A stretch of 64,000 bases of DNA, from NCBI RefSeq assembly GCF_003086295.3, contig NC_092038.1, forward strand, positions 127,871,518 to 127,935,517, read 5' to 3'. Below the pieces are notes generated by a model. It searched no databases. It worked only from the letters and a program-made list of their open reading frames with translations, and was not told where the DNA came from. Source of the stretch: Arachis hypogaea (taxonomy: Eukaryota > Streptophyta > Magnoliopsida > Fabales > Fabaceae). Position 1 is the stretch's first letter; each line of letters opens with the position of its first letter. A program made the translations under genes and the position numbers. Below, in pieces: positions 1 to 19,111 of the stretch.

Positions 1-1981
1 AGTAAGTCGCTACAAGGTGCCGAGCTTCGTTACCCAAGATTGGAAAAACTTGCATTGGCTTTAGTCTTCTCCTCAAGACGACTCCGACCATACTTCCAGG
101 GGCACACCATCATCGTCAGAACCAAACAACCTCTTCGGCAGATCCTCTCAAAGCCAGAATTGGCAGGAAGACTTATCAAATGGGCCATTGAGCTTTCAGA
201 ATTCAATATCCAATACCAACCAAGAGGATCCATCAGATCTCAATACTTAGCTGATTTTGTAGCCGAACTTACCCAACCATTGCAGGAAGAAGAAAACTCG
301 GGTTGGAACTTGTTTGTAGATGGAGCTTCAAACCCCCAAGGGTCAGGCGCAGGGATATTATTAGAAAGTCCTGAGGGTATAATCCTCGAGCATTCTCTCC
401 GGTTCTCCTTCAAAGCAAGCAATAACCAGGCCGAGTACGAGGCCCTCGTTGCTGGGCTCAGGTTAGCAATTGATTTACAAATCACCAGTTTAAAAGTTTA
501 TTGTGATTCCCTGTTAGTAGTTCAACAAGTGAATCAGGTTTTTCAGACTAAAGATCAAATTTTATCCAAATACTTAGACATTATTCAAAACTTGAAAAGC
601 ATTTTCTCAAAGATAGAAATTCACCACATTCCTAGGGAACAGAACAATAGGGCTGACATCCTATCAAAGTTAGCCACTACACAAGCACACACAGCAACTC
701 TACTCCAATCAACCTTAGATAACCCGAGCATACATACTCTGGACATTTTAAGCACTTTATGTAAAGACAGTTGGCAGCTACCTTATATGCAGTACTTAAG
801 AAGCGGTTCTGTCCCGGATGAAGTTTCAGATAAGAAAAGATTCCGACGACAAGCCTCTTTCTTCACATTAATCAATAACGTTTTATATAGGCGGGGATTC
901 TCCCGACCACTTCTGAAATGTTTGGACAGGAAAGAAGCCGATCTTGTGTTGGCCGAGGCTCATGAAGGAATATGTGGGATACACTCGGGGGCAAGAAGCC
1001 TGGCACAGAAAATACTTCGAGCTGGTTTTTACTGGCCGACCATATGGGAGGATAGCAGTAAGAAAGTCAAAACTTGTGACAAATGTCAAAAGCACGCACC
1101 GACCATCAACATCCCGGCCGAACAACTTCATCAGTCAGTAATAAGTTGGCCATTCAATCAGTGGGGGATTGACATCCTCGGCCCCTTCCCCACTGCACCT
1201 AGGCAAATGAAGTATTTGGTAGTAGCTATTGATTATTTCAGCAAGTGGATCGAAGCACAACCCTTAGCAAGAATAGCATCCTCCCAGATGATATCCTTTG
1301 TTTGGAAATATATCATATGCCGATATGGAATTCCTAGACATATTATCATCGACAATGGTCGGCAGTTTACCGACCATAACTTTAAACTCTTTTTGCAGAA
1401 CCTAAAGATAAACCAACACTTCTCATCCGTGAAACACCCACAATCTAATGGCTTGGCTGAAGCTGCCAACAAAGTTCTCTTGCACGCCTTGAGAAGAAAG
1501 CTCGACAAAGCTAAGGGACTCTGGGCCGAGCTGGTTCCAGAAATATTATGGTCATACAACACTACAGTACAAACGTCGACTAAGGAAACACCATTCCGAA
1601 GTGATGATCCCTTTGGAAATTTCACAACAATCCTTGAGGACACAGGTAGAGAATCATGATCAAGCTCGACAGGCCGAGCTGGACTTAGTAGAAGAAGTCT
1701 GAAACACAGCAGCTATCCGACACCGAGCTTTACAGCAACAACTTGGCCGGCGATATGCAAAAAAGGTGCAACCAAGATCCTTCAACGTTGGCGATCTGGT
1801 GTTAAGAAAAACTGAAGACGCTCGCCGACCATCTGCCCATGGGAAGTTTGCTGCGGCATGGGACAGCCCTTATCGCATATTAGAAATCCTCGGAAGAGGA
1901 GCTTACAAGCTAGAGCAACTGGATGGTACTAAGATTCCAAGTACGTGGAATGTCAGTTCTTTAAAGCAATACTTCAGTTGA
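1..1981 (+). pseudogene. gypsy pol remnant: RT-RNase H, second RNase H, integrase
   Basis: The reading frame is open from the window edge to about 1659. It holds the end of the RT-linked RNase H (to about 270), then a plant/archaeal-type RNase H beginning at the NLFVDGAS motif near 306-330 with further acidic residues downstream. Next come an HHCC zinc-binding segment (about 960-1090, ending CDKCQ) and a DDE integrase core, with Asp in the GIDILGPF motif, Asp in IIDNGRQF and Glu in NGLAEAANK. Near 1600-1660 the frame is lost: the conserved segment after TPFR is garbled and the frame ends at a stop. The integrase C-terminal region resumes in another frame from about 1651 to 1981, where a TGA at 1700-1702 interrupts it. 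The element therefore cannot make an intact polyprotein. Confidence 0.85.
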
Positions 1982-2379
1982 AACAAAGCAGAGTGCTGGT
2001 ACTCTTTTTCCTCACTTGAGATTTTTCCCAAAAGGGTTTTGCTCAAGGAGGTTTTAACGAGGCCAGCCTACCAGAATTGAGATTGTAAGGTACTGCTTTG
2101 AACAAAATTTAAATGCATTTATAAACACTTTTAGCACGTTCTATTTAACAATATTTATATTGTGACTAAATATCATGGGAAATTTGTCATCAAATTACTC
2201 CTTCTAAGACAAAACAGATAAATCATCAAAATACAGTCCCAAACCCCCCTAACGGGTATCAGACAAAGTAATTAGGATCATCCAAAACCTAATTACACAG
2301 ATCACTCAGACAAAATAAACAGTCATGAACATTGGCTCTCCAAAACAAAAGCAAAACCGCTAAATACTACATAGATCAG
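1982..2379. other. non-coding spacer within the gypsy element
   Basis: Between the pol remnant and the end of the antisense gene. It is AT-rich and I see no coding potential. Confidence 0.6.
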
Positions 2380-4174
2380 CTAGTTAACTAAGTTCTCACC
2401 ACCCTCTTCAATCACTTCTTCATCATCTACAAGCTGGCCATTCCGAACCACTTTACTCGGATCCATATCCGTAAAGTCAGCATCAGGCATCAGAAACTTT
2501 GCCTGCGTCACAGCACGATCAAAACCTTCAGCAAAAGCATCAAGAATTTCACCCTCTCTACTTGCTTCGAATTCCTTCATCTGTACGGTAAGCTCAATAA
2601 CTCGCTTGTTTATGTCTTCAACATCGCTATCTTTCTTTTTTAACAGTTCAGAAACTTTCTCACGACTCTCTTTTTCAACCTTCAATTCCTTTTCCAAATT
2701 AGAAACACTTTTCTGCAATTCGGTCAAGGCTAATTCCTTAGAAGAGAGTTGCTCCTTTAGAGCAACGCCCTGTTCAGCCTCAGCAACCATTTTCTTATGC
2801 CTTTTTTCCTGGCTGCGGCCAATACAAGCCAATCGAAAGCCCAACACCTGAAATTTAAAGAATCAACTATTAAGAACCTACAATATAAATGTTTAACCAG
2901 GATTAGTAGCTAGCATAAGTTTACCTGAAGAAACTGGTCAACCCCGACATCACCAACTTCTTCCACCCGAACTATATCAGAAACACTTTGCACAACCTCA
3001 TCTGCAACGACGTTGAACGGAAAACCTCGATCCCAAAGGGATGACCCATCTCCATTATTGTCAAAAATGTGAAGCTTATCCTGTTTTGCACTAAAACTGG
3101 ACAATTCATCGAGTTGAATAACACCTTCTTTACCCTGTTCTCCTGCAGTTGCAGTCATCTCTGTCTTTCTTTTTTTAAATACAATACCTTTCTTTCTGGG
3201 AGGGGGCTGATCAACTTCTCCCCCAACATCCATTTTTTCGGCATTCGAAGAGGAACCTTCAAAATTCTTGGACTTCAAGCGAGCCCTAAGAGTAGAAGCA
3301 GTAACTCCAGGAAACTTTCCACCTGCCACAGAAACAAAAATAATGTTGTCAGAATAATAAGCATTTAATTTAATGAAAACCAAAACAAAAACTATACCCT
3401 GATGACCTCACCAAGGTAATCTACCACAGCCGACTTATTATCCTCCCAAGGAAGCAACTCCGACACAGATATCAATCCCCCCTTGGATACCATTTCAATC
3501 AGAAAAGATATAATACACTCGTTCCGTCCAGATATCGTTTTAGGACCCAAAATGTGCTGAGGTTGACAACACCAATACAAAGAAAATTTTTCCCCAAGAT
3601 TTTCGTCCAGATAAAAAGGGAAATCTTCATCCACTGACTTAACTTTCAGAAACATTTCTTTAAAATTTTTGAAGGAAGATTTATATAACTTGAAAATAGA
3701 AAAGCCAGGTGTACTGTTCAAATTTACCCACAGTCCCTTCCATACCCCTTTTGCTTGAAATAATGAAAAGAAAAGTTCCAAATCTGGTTCAATCTCCAGG
3801 AATTCCATCAAAATCTGAAAACACCTTATGAATGCCTAACCATTAGGATGAACTTATGATGGAGCACAGTTCAATTGTTTCAGAATATCACATTCAAGCT
3901 GGCTAAAGGGGAGTCAAACCCCCAATTCCTCTAACACACAACTATACATAAAAAAGTTTTCAAAATCCTTTCTCCTATGAAAAACATGATCAGAGCGGTT
4001 GCATGGCAGTAATTCCACACGGAAACCAGATTTCACTATTCTACCTACATTAACCTCATTAACACTATCCTTATCAACAAATAAAGAAGCCCTTATTTTG
4101 ACATCATCATCAACCCAGTCATAGGACTCGCCATTATCAAACTTAGGCAACGATTTTCCTTTCTTCTCACTCAT
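2380..4174 (-). pseudogene. antisense gene of the gypsy element (Transposase_28 / 'putative gypsy type transposon' family), 3 exons, 3 nonsense codons
   Basis: Read on the minus strand. Exon 1 runs 4174-3398, exon 2 3322-2925 and exon 3 2847-2380. The borders are GT-AG (donors at 3397 and 2924, acceptors just before 3322 and 2847) and the frame is kept across both junctions. Exon 1 contains the family signature (YDWVDDDV, HRRKDFENFF, ELFFSLFQAKGVWKG, FPFYLDENLGE, LLPWEDNKSAVV). Exon 3 is a long heptad-rich coiled coil (about 60 residues of E/K/L) ending with an acidic tail. The frame of exon 1 is interrupted by TGA at 3914-3916, TAA at 3854-3856 and TAG at 3836-3838, while the flanking residues remain recognisable, so the gene is dead by point mutation. 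The function of this family is unknown to me. The assignment to PF04195 is from memory of the family, not a search. Confidence 0.8.
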
Positions 4175-4611
4175 AGCTTTTGATGAACTCAGAAAAAGGG
4201 AAGAAGGGATTAGACGAAAGAAAAGGTAATGCTACTAACCTCTGATGCTCATGGTGTTTAAAAGCTTCCGAAAATAAAAACTTCCAATGTAGTACAAGAA
4301 CCAAAAAGCTAAACCGTTCAGTTACTTAAACCCACCTCAATCCAAGATGAAAATCAAAACCATTAAATGAAGTACACTACCAATGGTTAAAACTAAGCTT
4401 TGGAACTCGCACCTATCTAAAAAAAATAAAACAATAATTAAAGGTTTTACACCTATTGAGACTTGGGTAATAATTGCAATAGTCAATCTCTTCAGTTACC
4501 CATCATTAACTTTAAAAAGAGCTATGCTGACCTGGGGGCATAGTGTATCGAGCTATAACTCACTTATAAAGCTCAACCTATCTCTTTAAAAGTCAGGTCA
4601 AGCTTGGGGGC

Positions 4612-4997
4612 TGTAATATGACCAGTAAACATCGGTTACACGTTATAGCTCGGTTACGCCTAAGACCCAATCATAACCGACGATTTCATAATGGCCATGA
4701 ATGGTCTTAAATCAATAACGTCGGATTTACAATTAATCCTCTTCCTAGACGTTACATCCCAAGGAAAACGGCCGACATTTTCCGTTAATATAAAGCAGAC
4801 AAAAAAGCTAAGGAAGGTATGTCACTTTTCCAAAGTACGATCTATTATTCACTCAATTCTGACTTGAGCGTTGGAGTGCCTTTGCAGGTACCTTTCCCCG
4901 CCGATCATTCACAACCGACGTATACCTTGCTTCACTTTGGAGGTCGGCCGACCTCAGTCAAGGACGAGTTATACCTCGGGAGAATCAGGCAAGAACA
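4612..4997 (+). repeat. 3' LTR of the gypsy element
   Basis: A G-rich tract (AAGCTTGGGGGC, about 4600-4611) lies immediately before TGTAATATGACC and fits a polypurine tract followed by the LTR start. A TATAAAGC promoter-like box lies near 4790. The segment ends at AAGAACA, giving TG...CA borders and about 386 bp. The 5' copy is outside the window, so the borders cannot be confirmed by comparing LTRs. Confidence 0.65.
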
Positions 4998-6527
4998 AAA
5001 ATTAAATAAGATAAGTTTTATTTTATTTTATTTTTTTGTTTCTCTAGCATTACCATTAAGTTCTTTTATAATAGGCTCTGTTGTTAATGTGTTAGAAATT
5101 TTTCCTTTAAAACACAGCGCCAGATATTTTTATCTACAAAACTTTCTTAAGATTTTTCCCAAACAACACTTTTCCTTCTATATTATTACTTTTTCTTCAA
5201 ATAAAAATGAAAAAGAAAACAAAAGAACAGTAGGAATGCTATACGAATAGTACTAACATGCATGAAATAGGTGAAAATTGATGCGAAAAGAGTAAGATAT
5301 GAGATTGAGTTGAATTGCTTGCGGTCTAATCACAATGGATGACTTTTATTCAACAACAACATTATCATGTAGTCTATTAGTTAGTGCTGATTACTAATTT
5401 ACTATATAAGATGACAAATACAGTTAGATTATTCAAATTACTATATTATGAATAGTCTCTACATGTTTTGTTCAGTGCCTTAATCCTCGGTATCAGCAGC
5501 CATTCGCAACTTATGGTTTCAAATGAACAACAGTTGACAAAGCATATAATATGGGTATTTTTTTTTCTTTTCTTTATTCTTTTTAAAATAAAAAAGCGTT
5601 TCCGGGTTGCCATGTTATGTTACGTAGCATATTCGTTTTCTTTTGTGAAAGGGAAAGAGGCGACAAAGAAAAACAGCTTTGTATTATTTCGACTAAAAAG
5701 ATTAGTAGAACAAACAGTCGTTTTGAAAGAGACATAAAATTCCGCCACACTTTCTCTTCTCTTTTTTCTTATTCTACTATTTGTTCCTCTTTTGGTGATT
5801 TCCGATATTTTAGATAATTGCTTTGAATTTCTGGCTGCGGAGTAAGTGCTCTTATCCCGTTACTGCTAAATTGAGGAGACATTTGTAAATTCTCGCATTT
5901 TATGACAACCATTCAGATAGATTATTGTAAAACATGCATTATTCTGAACAGAGGTCAGAATAAAAAAATGAAATTTTCAACCGATATATAAAGCTGTAAA
6001 CTCTTAACTTTTTTTTCCCCTCTCAGAAAAGCGTAGTTTGATCTTAGGGTAAAAGTTGATAGACTGAATAGCAATGTAAATGAAAGTTGACTATGCAAGC
6101 ACTCTAATTACAAAATTCTAAAGTGTTTAATACTCTTGAAATAATGATGTTGATCAGGAATAATAACTAAGCAGGAAAGCTAGGTTCTACGTGATTCTTC
6201 TTTTTAGCTTCAAAAGTAAGTTCATAATAATAGACACCAGATAAGAGCTACAAAAATGTTACTTTTTTCTGGGTATGCCGATCTCCACTTCCAAAGCCAC
6301 ACAGGCACATACGATAAAACAATGACTAGAAACTCTTTCCTCTCAAAGATACTCAGCACGAAAAAGCAACAGTGAGTGAGAATGCCTAAGCAAAACCAGA
6401 GAGAACTAACAAAGCAAGCAAAGCACCAACGAAAATATACAAAGAAAAATGAAAAAAGAAAAGAAAAGAAAATGATATTACAATACAAAGTTGGATCATA
6501 AGTATGTCATCTAAAGGTGACAAGAAA
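4998..6527. other. intergenic, no gene seen
   Basis: AT-rich sequence between the gypsy LTR and the NSF stop codon. The last few hundred bases must contain the NSF 3' UTR. The short open frames here have no recognisable motifs and look like chance. Confidence 0.6.
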
Positions 6528-13683
<7,156 letters not shown>

Positions 13684-14254
13684 TTTAGTTTAACTTTCCT
13701 ACCAGATCGGAGCTAATGGCAATGGATCCCTTCCCTTGATAGATTAGATATATGCCTTGCGCGGGAGGGAGACCGAGACACAGTACAGATGTAAGATTAA
13801 TCTAAGAACAAGAGCAATAGAAATAGTAAAATACAAGCTTATTAGAATACATTTTCTTTCAAGACATATAAACACTTCTCTTTTTTATTTAACAAGTAAT
13901 AAATGTGATAAGTGACTAAGTGTAATAACCTGTGTCATGTTTTATACAAAGTATAAAATTAAAATGTATAATTATTAATTTGTTAACTTAAAATTAATAC
14001 ATTAACTAAATAAATTTAATTTCTTGAATGTAAGAAATAGTATATTCAGAGGTGTAGTTTAAACTTGTATTCATTGTAATGTTTACAAAAATCCTTGTGA
14101 GTAGCAATTTTTATAATTTTGTTTGATATTTGGCCAATATAAATATAAATTATTTTTAATAAATAAATTTTATTTATTAATTTATATATAAAAATTTTAA
14201 TAAGAATAAAACTCTACATTCAAATAAAATGTTTATCCAAGTCTATCTAAACTG
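13684..14254. other. NSF 5' flank and leader region
   Basis: AT-rich sequence upstream of the NSF start codon; promoter and 5' UTR are expected here on the minus strand. I could not fix a TATA box or transcription start. No other gene is visible. Confidence 0.5.
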
Positions 14255-15130
14255 TTGTAACAAGAAAAAACTACCAAAAGTACTCGTGAAGTTTATGAAT
14301 GCTGACAAAAGTACCCCATAAACTAAGAAAATTAATGCTGTACCCATGAAAGATGGGTTCCGTAAGACAAAAGTATCTAAATTCTAATTTTTTGTTGATT
14401 TTTTTAACAAAATTCCCAAACTACTACATCCTCAGCCTTAACTCACTTTTTCAACCTTCCATAACCCAACCTACACCTTTAAAATCCTTGCCATGGAGTT
14501 CAAAACTACTCCTACAACAGACCAGACCGAAATCAATGGTGGTGGTGGTGGTAGAGGATCGGACCTCAACCGATTTAGTCACAAGTTTACCGAACCCTCT
14601 TTCTGCATGTAACAGCACCACGACCCATCTCTCTTCTCAAGTGCGCGATGACGGTGTTCTCCTCGGCTGGGTCAAGCGCACCACGACAACGTTCTCCTCG
14701 ACTGGGACAGGCGCGCCACAGCGACGTTCTCCTTAGGTTGGGTCACAAGCGCACGACGAAGGTGTTGTAGCCACCTTAAGAGTGAGGGAGAAGCAGTGAG
14801 AGGGGAGGAGATTGACGGTGATAGGGTAGGTGGGTGACGAACGGTAGTGAAGAGGTAGGAGGAGAGATATGTGACTATGTAATGATTTTTGAGAGAGGAA
14901 GAAGTGAGGAGAAAGGAAGAAGTGGGAAGAGAGGAGTGACGGTAGAACGGGGTTATGGTGGGGTAGATTAGAAATTTGATTAAAAAATTAACAAAAAATT
15001 AGGATTTTGATACTTTTGTCATACAGAACCCATCTATCATGGGTATAGCGTTAATTTCCTTAGTTTATGGGTACTTTTGTCAACATTTGTAAAATTCATG
15101 GGTACTTTTAGTAGTTTTTCCTTGTAACAA
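14255..15130. mobile_element. non-autonomous Mutator-like element (858 bp) with long TIRs and 9-bp TSD
   Basis: The element spans 14264-15121 and is flanked by a perfect 9-bp direct repeat TTGTAACAA (14255-14263 and 15122-15130). Its ends are inverted repeats of about 115-120 bp. The left begins GAAAAAACTACCAAAAGTAC and the right, reversed, begins GGAAAAACTACTAAAAGTAC; further in, both carry matching blocks such as GACAAAAGTACCC and GATGGGTTC. A 9-bp duplication plus long TIRs is the Mutator signature. The interior is GC-richer, without a transposase. The open frame inside (around 14353-14736) crosses the left TIR and has no motif. Confidence 0.85.
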
Positions 15131-15269
15131 CTTTTCAAATCACGCTCTCCTTCTCTGTTTCTTTCTCCTTCTCCTCCTTGTATTTCTTCTTCTTCTTCTT
15201 TTTCTTCCAAATTTACACACCCAAGTTTTTTCTTCATTCCTTCTTTTCCTCCTCTTAGAGATTATCAAT
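15131..15269. other. short spacer with CT-rich stretch
   Basis: Pyrimidine-rich sequence between the MULE MITE and the tandem repeat; no gene is seen. Confidence 0.4.
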
Positions 15270-15930
15270 TCAATTTAATTCAGAACACCTGCGTCCAATC
15301 AATTCAATTCAATTCATAATGAACCGAATATGTTATTAAGGTGAACAATTGTATAGTACTAAGTGAACGGAACATTATCCATTATATAAAATCAAATTCA
15401 GAATAACTTTCTGCATAATGAACCGAACACGTTATTAAGGTGAAACAATTGTATAATACTAAATGAACACAACATTATCCATTATATAAAATCAAATTCA
15501 AAATACTTGTGTCTACAATTTAGAGATTATCATTTCAATTCAATTCAATTTCTAATGAACCGAAAATGTTATTAAGGTGAAACAATTGTATAGTACTAAA
15601 TGGACGAAATATTATCCATTATATAAAATCAAATTCAGAACAGCTTTCTGCATAATGAACCGAACACGTTATTAAAGTGAAATAATTGTATAGTACTAAA
15701 TGAACGGAACATTATCCATTATATAAAATCAAATTCAAAACAGTTTTCTGCATAATGAACCGAACACATTATTAAGGTGAAACAATTGTATAGTACTAAA
15801 TGAACGAAACATTATCCATTATATAAAATCAAATTCAAAACACCTGTGTCTACAATTTAGAGATTATCAATTCAATTCAGAACACCTGCGTCCATTCAAT
15901 TCAATTCAATTTAGCAATTGCATTCCATTC
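15270..15930. repeat. imperfect tandem repeat, about 100-bp unit, five copies
   Basis: The block TAATGAACCGAA followed by GTTATTAAGGTGAAACAATT recurs near 15318, 15415, 15553, 15653 and 15753, each followed by an ATTATCCATTATATAAAATC block. Spacing is about 100 bp, with one longer unit (about 138 bp) carrying an extra CTACAATTTAGAGATTATCA segment that returns at the end. Runs of AATTC pentamers flank the array. Non-coding. Confidence 0.85.
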
Positions 15931-15989
15931 AATTCGATTGAAAAAATAATCCATTAACAAAATGTTGGTGTTGTTGGTGATGACAATAA

Positions 15990-16185
15990 CGAAAGAGAAG
16001 AAGAAGAAAAGAGAAGGATGAGAAGAAGAAGAAGAAGAGAAGGAGAAGGAGAAGAAGCAGAAGAAGAATCTGCATGCGCGAAGAAGGAGGATGAGGAGGA
16101 GGAGGTATGCGTGAATTTGAAAGAAGAAGAAGAGGGCGTATGCGTGTATTTGAAAGAAGAAGAAGAGGAAGAAGCGTGCGTTATT
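15990..16185. repeat. purine-rich GAA/GAG low-complexity tract
   Basis: Long imperfect runs of AAG/GAG triplets on the + strand. The open frame here (Glu/Lys/Arg-rich) is a by-product of the repeat and I do not call a gene. Confidence 0.75.
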
Positions 16186-18381
16186 GTCGCTCTTTTAATG
16201 AGTGGTTTTTGATGTTGGACTTACTTGGGTAAACTTGGATGAAAAAATACTTGGATGTGTAGCAATACCCTTTTAATAAATATATGTATAAACTATATTG
16301 ACTTGCATAAATTCTGATAAATATAACTGTAAAGTGCAAATTATGTTATTTTTGTGTGCAAATTCCTATAAAGAGTAAATAGTCATTTTTTATTATAAAA
16401 GATTGAAGCACAAACAATACTGATTATAACTAATCTAAATAAACTTGTAACCATGAAAGATTATATTCTTTTGGCATTTCTAACCAAACATTAATCTATA
16501 AAAAATACCATTAGTTTTCAATCCTGCGTAGTTTGTTGGCGTAATGTAATGTCACCTAAATTCTTTCTTTCTCTTTGAATACTCTCTTTCATTTCTTCTT
16601 CTCATCTTTTTTTTTTTAACAGAAGCTTAACACAGTAACATAGAATAAAAGAAAGAAACAATTTCTTCTCATCTTCTTTACCTAATCAAAATCCTAAACT
16701 CCAATTTATAAAGGTGGAACCAAACAAAAATAAGAAAATAAAATGGCATAACTAACATGAAGATAAAAATTTGAAAAAAAATTTAAATGGTTCAAAATTA
16801 AAAAGTCTAAAAAAAATTTTTTTATTGTCTAATTTTTCATCTTGGACATAATCTTTTGCAAACTTCATCATTTCTATGAAACTCTAGTTCTTCTGTCCCG
16901 TTTTCTATTGAAATACGTAAGAACTGCGACTAATTAACCGTGTAATTAAATAATTAATGTTGCTTAAAATAGGATCCAAAAATTTATAATGATAATTTGA
17001 GGATTTAAATATGATTTTTGGACTCAATAGTTGAGAAAAATTAAAAACAGTCGAAAACTTTAGAAAAATATTAAAAATGAAAAATCGGGCATTAATTTTA
17101 AATGTTTAGCCCAAAGTTGGACCAAATGGACTAAAAATACTAACGGGTTGGACTGGGTCCAAGTCCAACATATATATAGGTTTATTTAATGAACCCTTCA
17201 GCCATAACACAACACATTCACATTGAAAGGGGAAGAAAGAGAGAATACTCAATTGTCACTATTCACATAAAACTTCCCAAGCCCATAACTTGAGTTATGG
17301 AGCTCCGATCGCCACACCATTTGCGGCCACGCGTTCTTTGCGAAGAGCTCTACAAAACAACAAGAAACTGGTAAGAAAATCACAAAATTCCTCTCAGTTA
17401 TTCCTTCCAAAATTTTGAATTTTTAGGGGTTTTGGATTAAGTGAAATTTTGTGATTTTGAGTGTTTAGGTACATTTTAGTCTTTGATTACCATTGGGTTT
17501 GGCTTCCAAAACTGTTGGACAAGGTAAGAGGTCTTGAACTCTTGTGAAATTTTAATTATGATGAGCCCTAGGTTGATTAGTTATGATTTATGTGTATATA
17601 GCTTGATTATTGTGAGTTTGGAAGCCTTTGGAATTGAGTTGATGCTTGTTGGAGTTGATTGGTGGCTTGAATTGTGGTTGGGGGCTTGACTTTGCACTCA
17701 ATTTGAGTTTTGGTACATATTGGGAATCGGCCAAGGTATGATTTCGATTTTCTCTATGTAATATATAATATTTCTAGACAGTTAGGCTAGTGACCCATAG
17801 AATAGGGTTGAATTGAAATGGTTGAATTGTTGAATGATGAATTATGATGAATTATAATGAATTGAGTATTGTTGAATATGTTGATGAATTATGATATTGA
17901 AGAGTGAGATTGTGGTCGAATGAGTTTAATTATGATGATTGATTAATGATATAATGATGCTGGATAATTGTGTGGATTGAAAAATGGTTTAGTATGATAT
18001 ATGTGATGTTGAGGTTGATGATATAGTAATGTGGGTTGAAAAATTTTGTATAAATGGTGAATTATGACCTAAGAGGATAGATTGTGATGTAAATTGGAGT
18101 TTTGTATGGTTTTGGACTGATTTTTGGTTGTGAACATTGGAAAATTGAGAAATCTGTAGATTTTGGTAAAAACTGGTTTTTAGTAAACTTTGACGGGTCA
18201 TAACTTGTGCCTCGGTTTTCAAATTTTGTTGAAATTTATTTAGAATTAAAGTTCATTGAAAAATCTTCAAATTGATGTAAAGTTTGTAAAATTTGAATTT
18301 TTGTAGAGGAAGTTATGATCAATCAAAGTTTGGTGTAAAAATCTGAATTCTGTACATGCTGCAGAATTTGTGATTTCTGGT

Positions 18382-18536
18382 TTGTGTGCGCACGCACACC
18401 CCGTGAATTTTAAAACCTGTGCGCACGCACACACGGGGACATGGCTATTGATGAGAGCGCTAGCGCGCTCTGTGCGCACACATAACCAACGAAATTCTGC
18501 AAGCTGTGCACACGCACAGCCCTGTGCGCACGCACA
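18382..18536. repeat. GC-rich CGCACGCAC / GCGCTAGC repeat zone, left part
   Basis: Alternating purine-pyrimidine motifs (TGTGCGCACGCACAC, GAGCGCTAGCGCGCTC) recur here and again at 19079-19119 and 19656-19780. Without the two MITEs these form about two diverged tandem units of roughly 150 bp inside the LTR-like region. Coding is unlikely. Confidence 0.6.
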
Positions 18537-19086
18537 TAGGGGTGGAAAAAGGCCAGGCGGCCTACCAGGGGCTTGAAGCCTGGCCTGGCCTGACCTGTTA
18601 TAAAATAGGTACAGACCCAGGCTCTTTTAAAAGCCTTAATACATTAATAGGCCAGGCCCAGGCTTACTAATTAGCCTTATAAGCCTGTCAGGCCTGCCTG
18701 GGCCTGTTAAAATATAATTAAATATATAAATAATTATTTATTATTAATAAAATTACGAGATATTTTAAATTTATTATATTTTATTATAAATATTTTTGTA
18801 TATTTTAAATATGTTAGAAGTTTAAAATTTTTTATAAATATTAAATATATGACATATTATATATAACAATTTTTATTAAAAAATAATTTTTTTAAATAAT
18901 ATTTTTATTTTGTAAAAAAAATTATCAAGCCTTTTAACAGGTTTCAGGCCAGGCCAGGCCTAGTACTTTATAAAGAGCCTATAACAGGCTACAGGCCAAG
19001 TTCAGGCCAATCAACTGTATGACAGGCCAGGCCTGTTAAAAGCAAAGCCTGGCCTGACCTGGTCTGTTTCCACCCCTACACGCACA
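18529..19086. mobile_element. hAT-type MITE copy 1 (542 bp) with 8-bp TSD
   Basis: The element spans 18537-19078. It starts TAGGGGTGGAAAAAGGCCAG and ends CTGTTTCCACCCCTA, so the termini are inverted repeats (TAGGGGTGGAAA). The flanking direct repeat CACGCACA occupies 18529-18536 and 19079-19086, an exact 8-bp duplication as made by hAT transposases. The subterminal regions are packed with AGGCCTG/CAGGCC motifs and the centre is very AT-rich. No ORF. Confidence 0.92.
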
Positions 19087-19111
19087 CATTGGGAAGGGTA
19101 TTTTGTTGAGG

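Larger units (their letters stand above)
1..4997 (+). mobile_element. Ty3/gypsy LTR retrotransposon, Tat-type lineage, 3' portion, decayed
   Basis: The window opens inside a gypsy element read on the + strand. The order visible is end of RT with its RNase H, a second RNase H, integrase, an antisense gene and a 3' LTR. Two RNase H domains in tandem are a known hallmark of the Tat (Retand/Ogre-like) lineage, and members of this lineage often carry an extra antisense ORF between pol and the 3' LTR. The gag, protease and most of RT, plus the 5' LTR, lie upstream of the window. Coding lesions in both genes show the copy is no longer autonomous. The right border is inferred from the LTR ending in CA at 4997; the target duplication cannot be tested without the left end. 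Confidence 0.85.

Noticed and set aside
16018..16212. Glu/Lys/Arg-rich open frame
   Set aside because: It follows the purine-rich triplet repeat and has no homology that I recognise.
18370..18576. His/Ala-rich open frame over the CGCACGCAC repeats
   Set aside because: Repeat artefact that also crosses the left end of a MITE.
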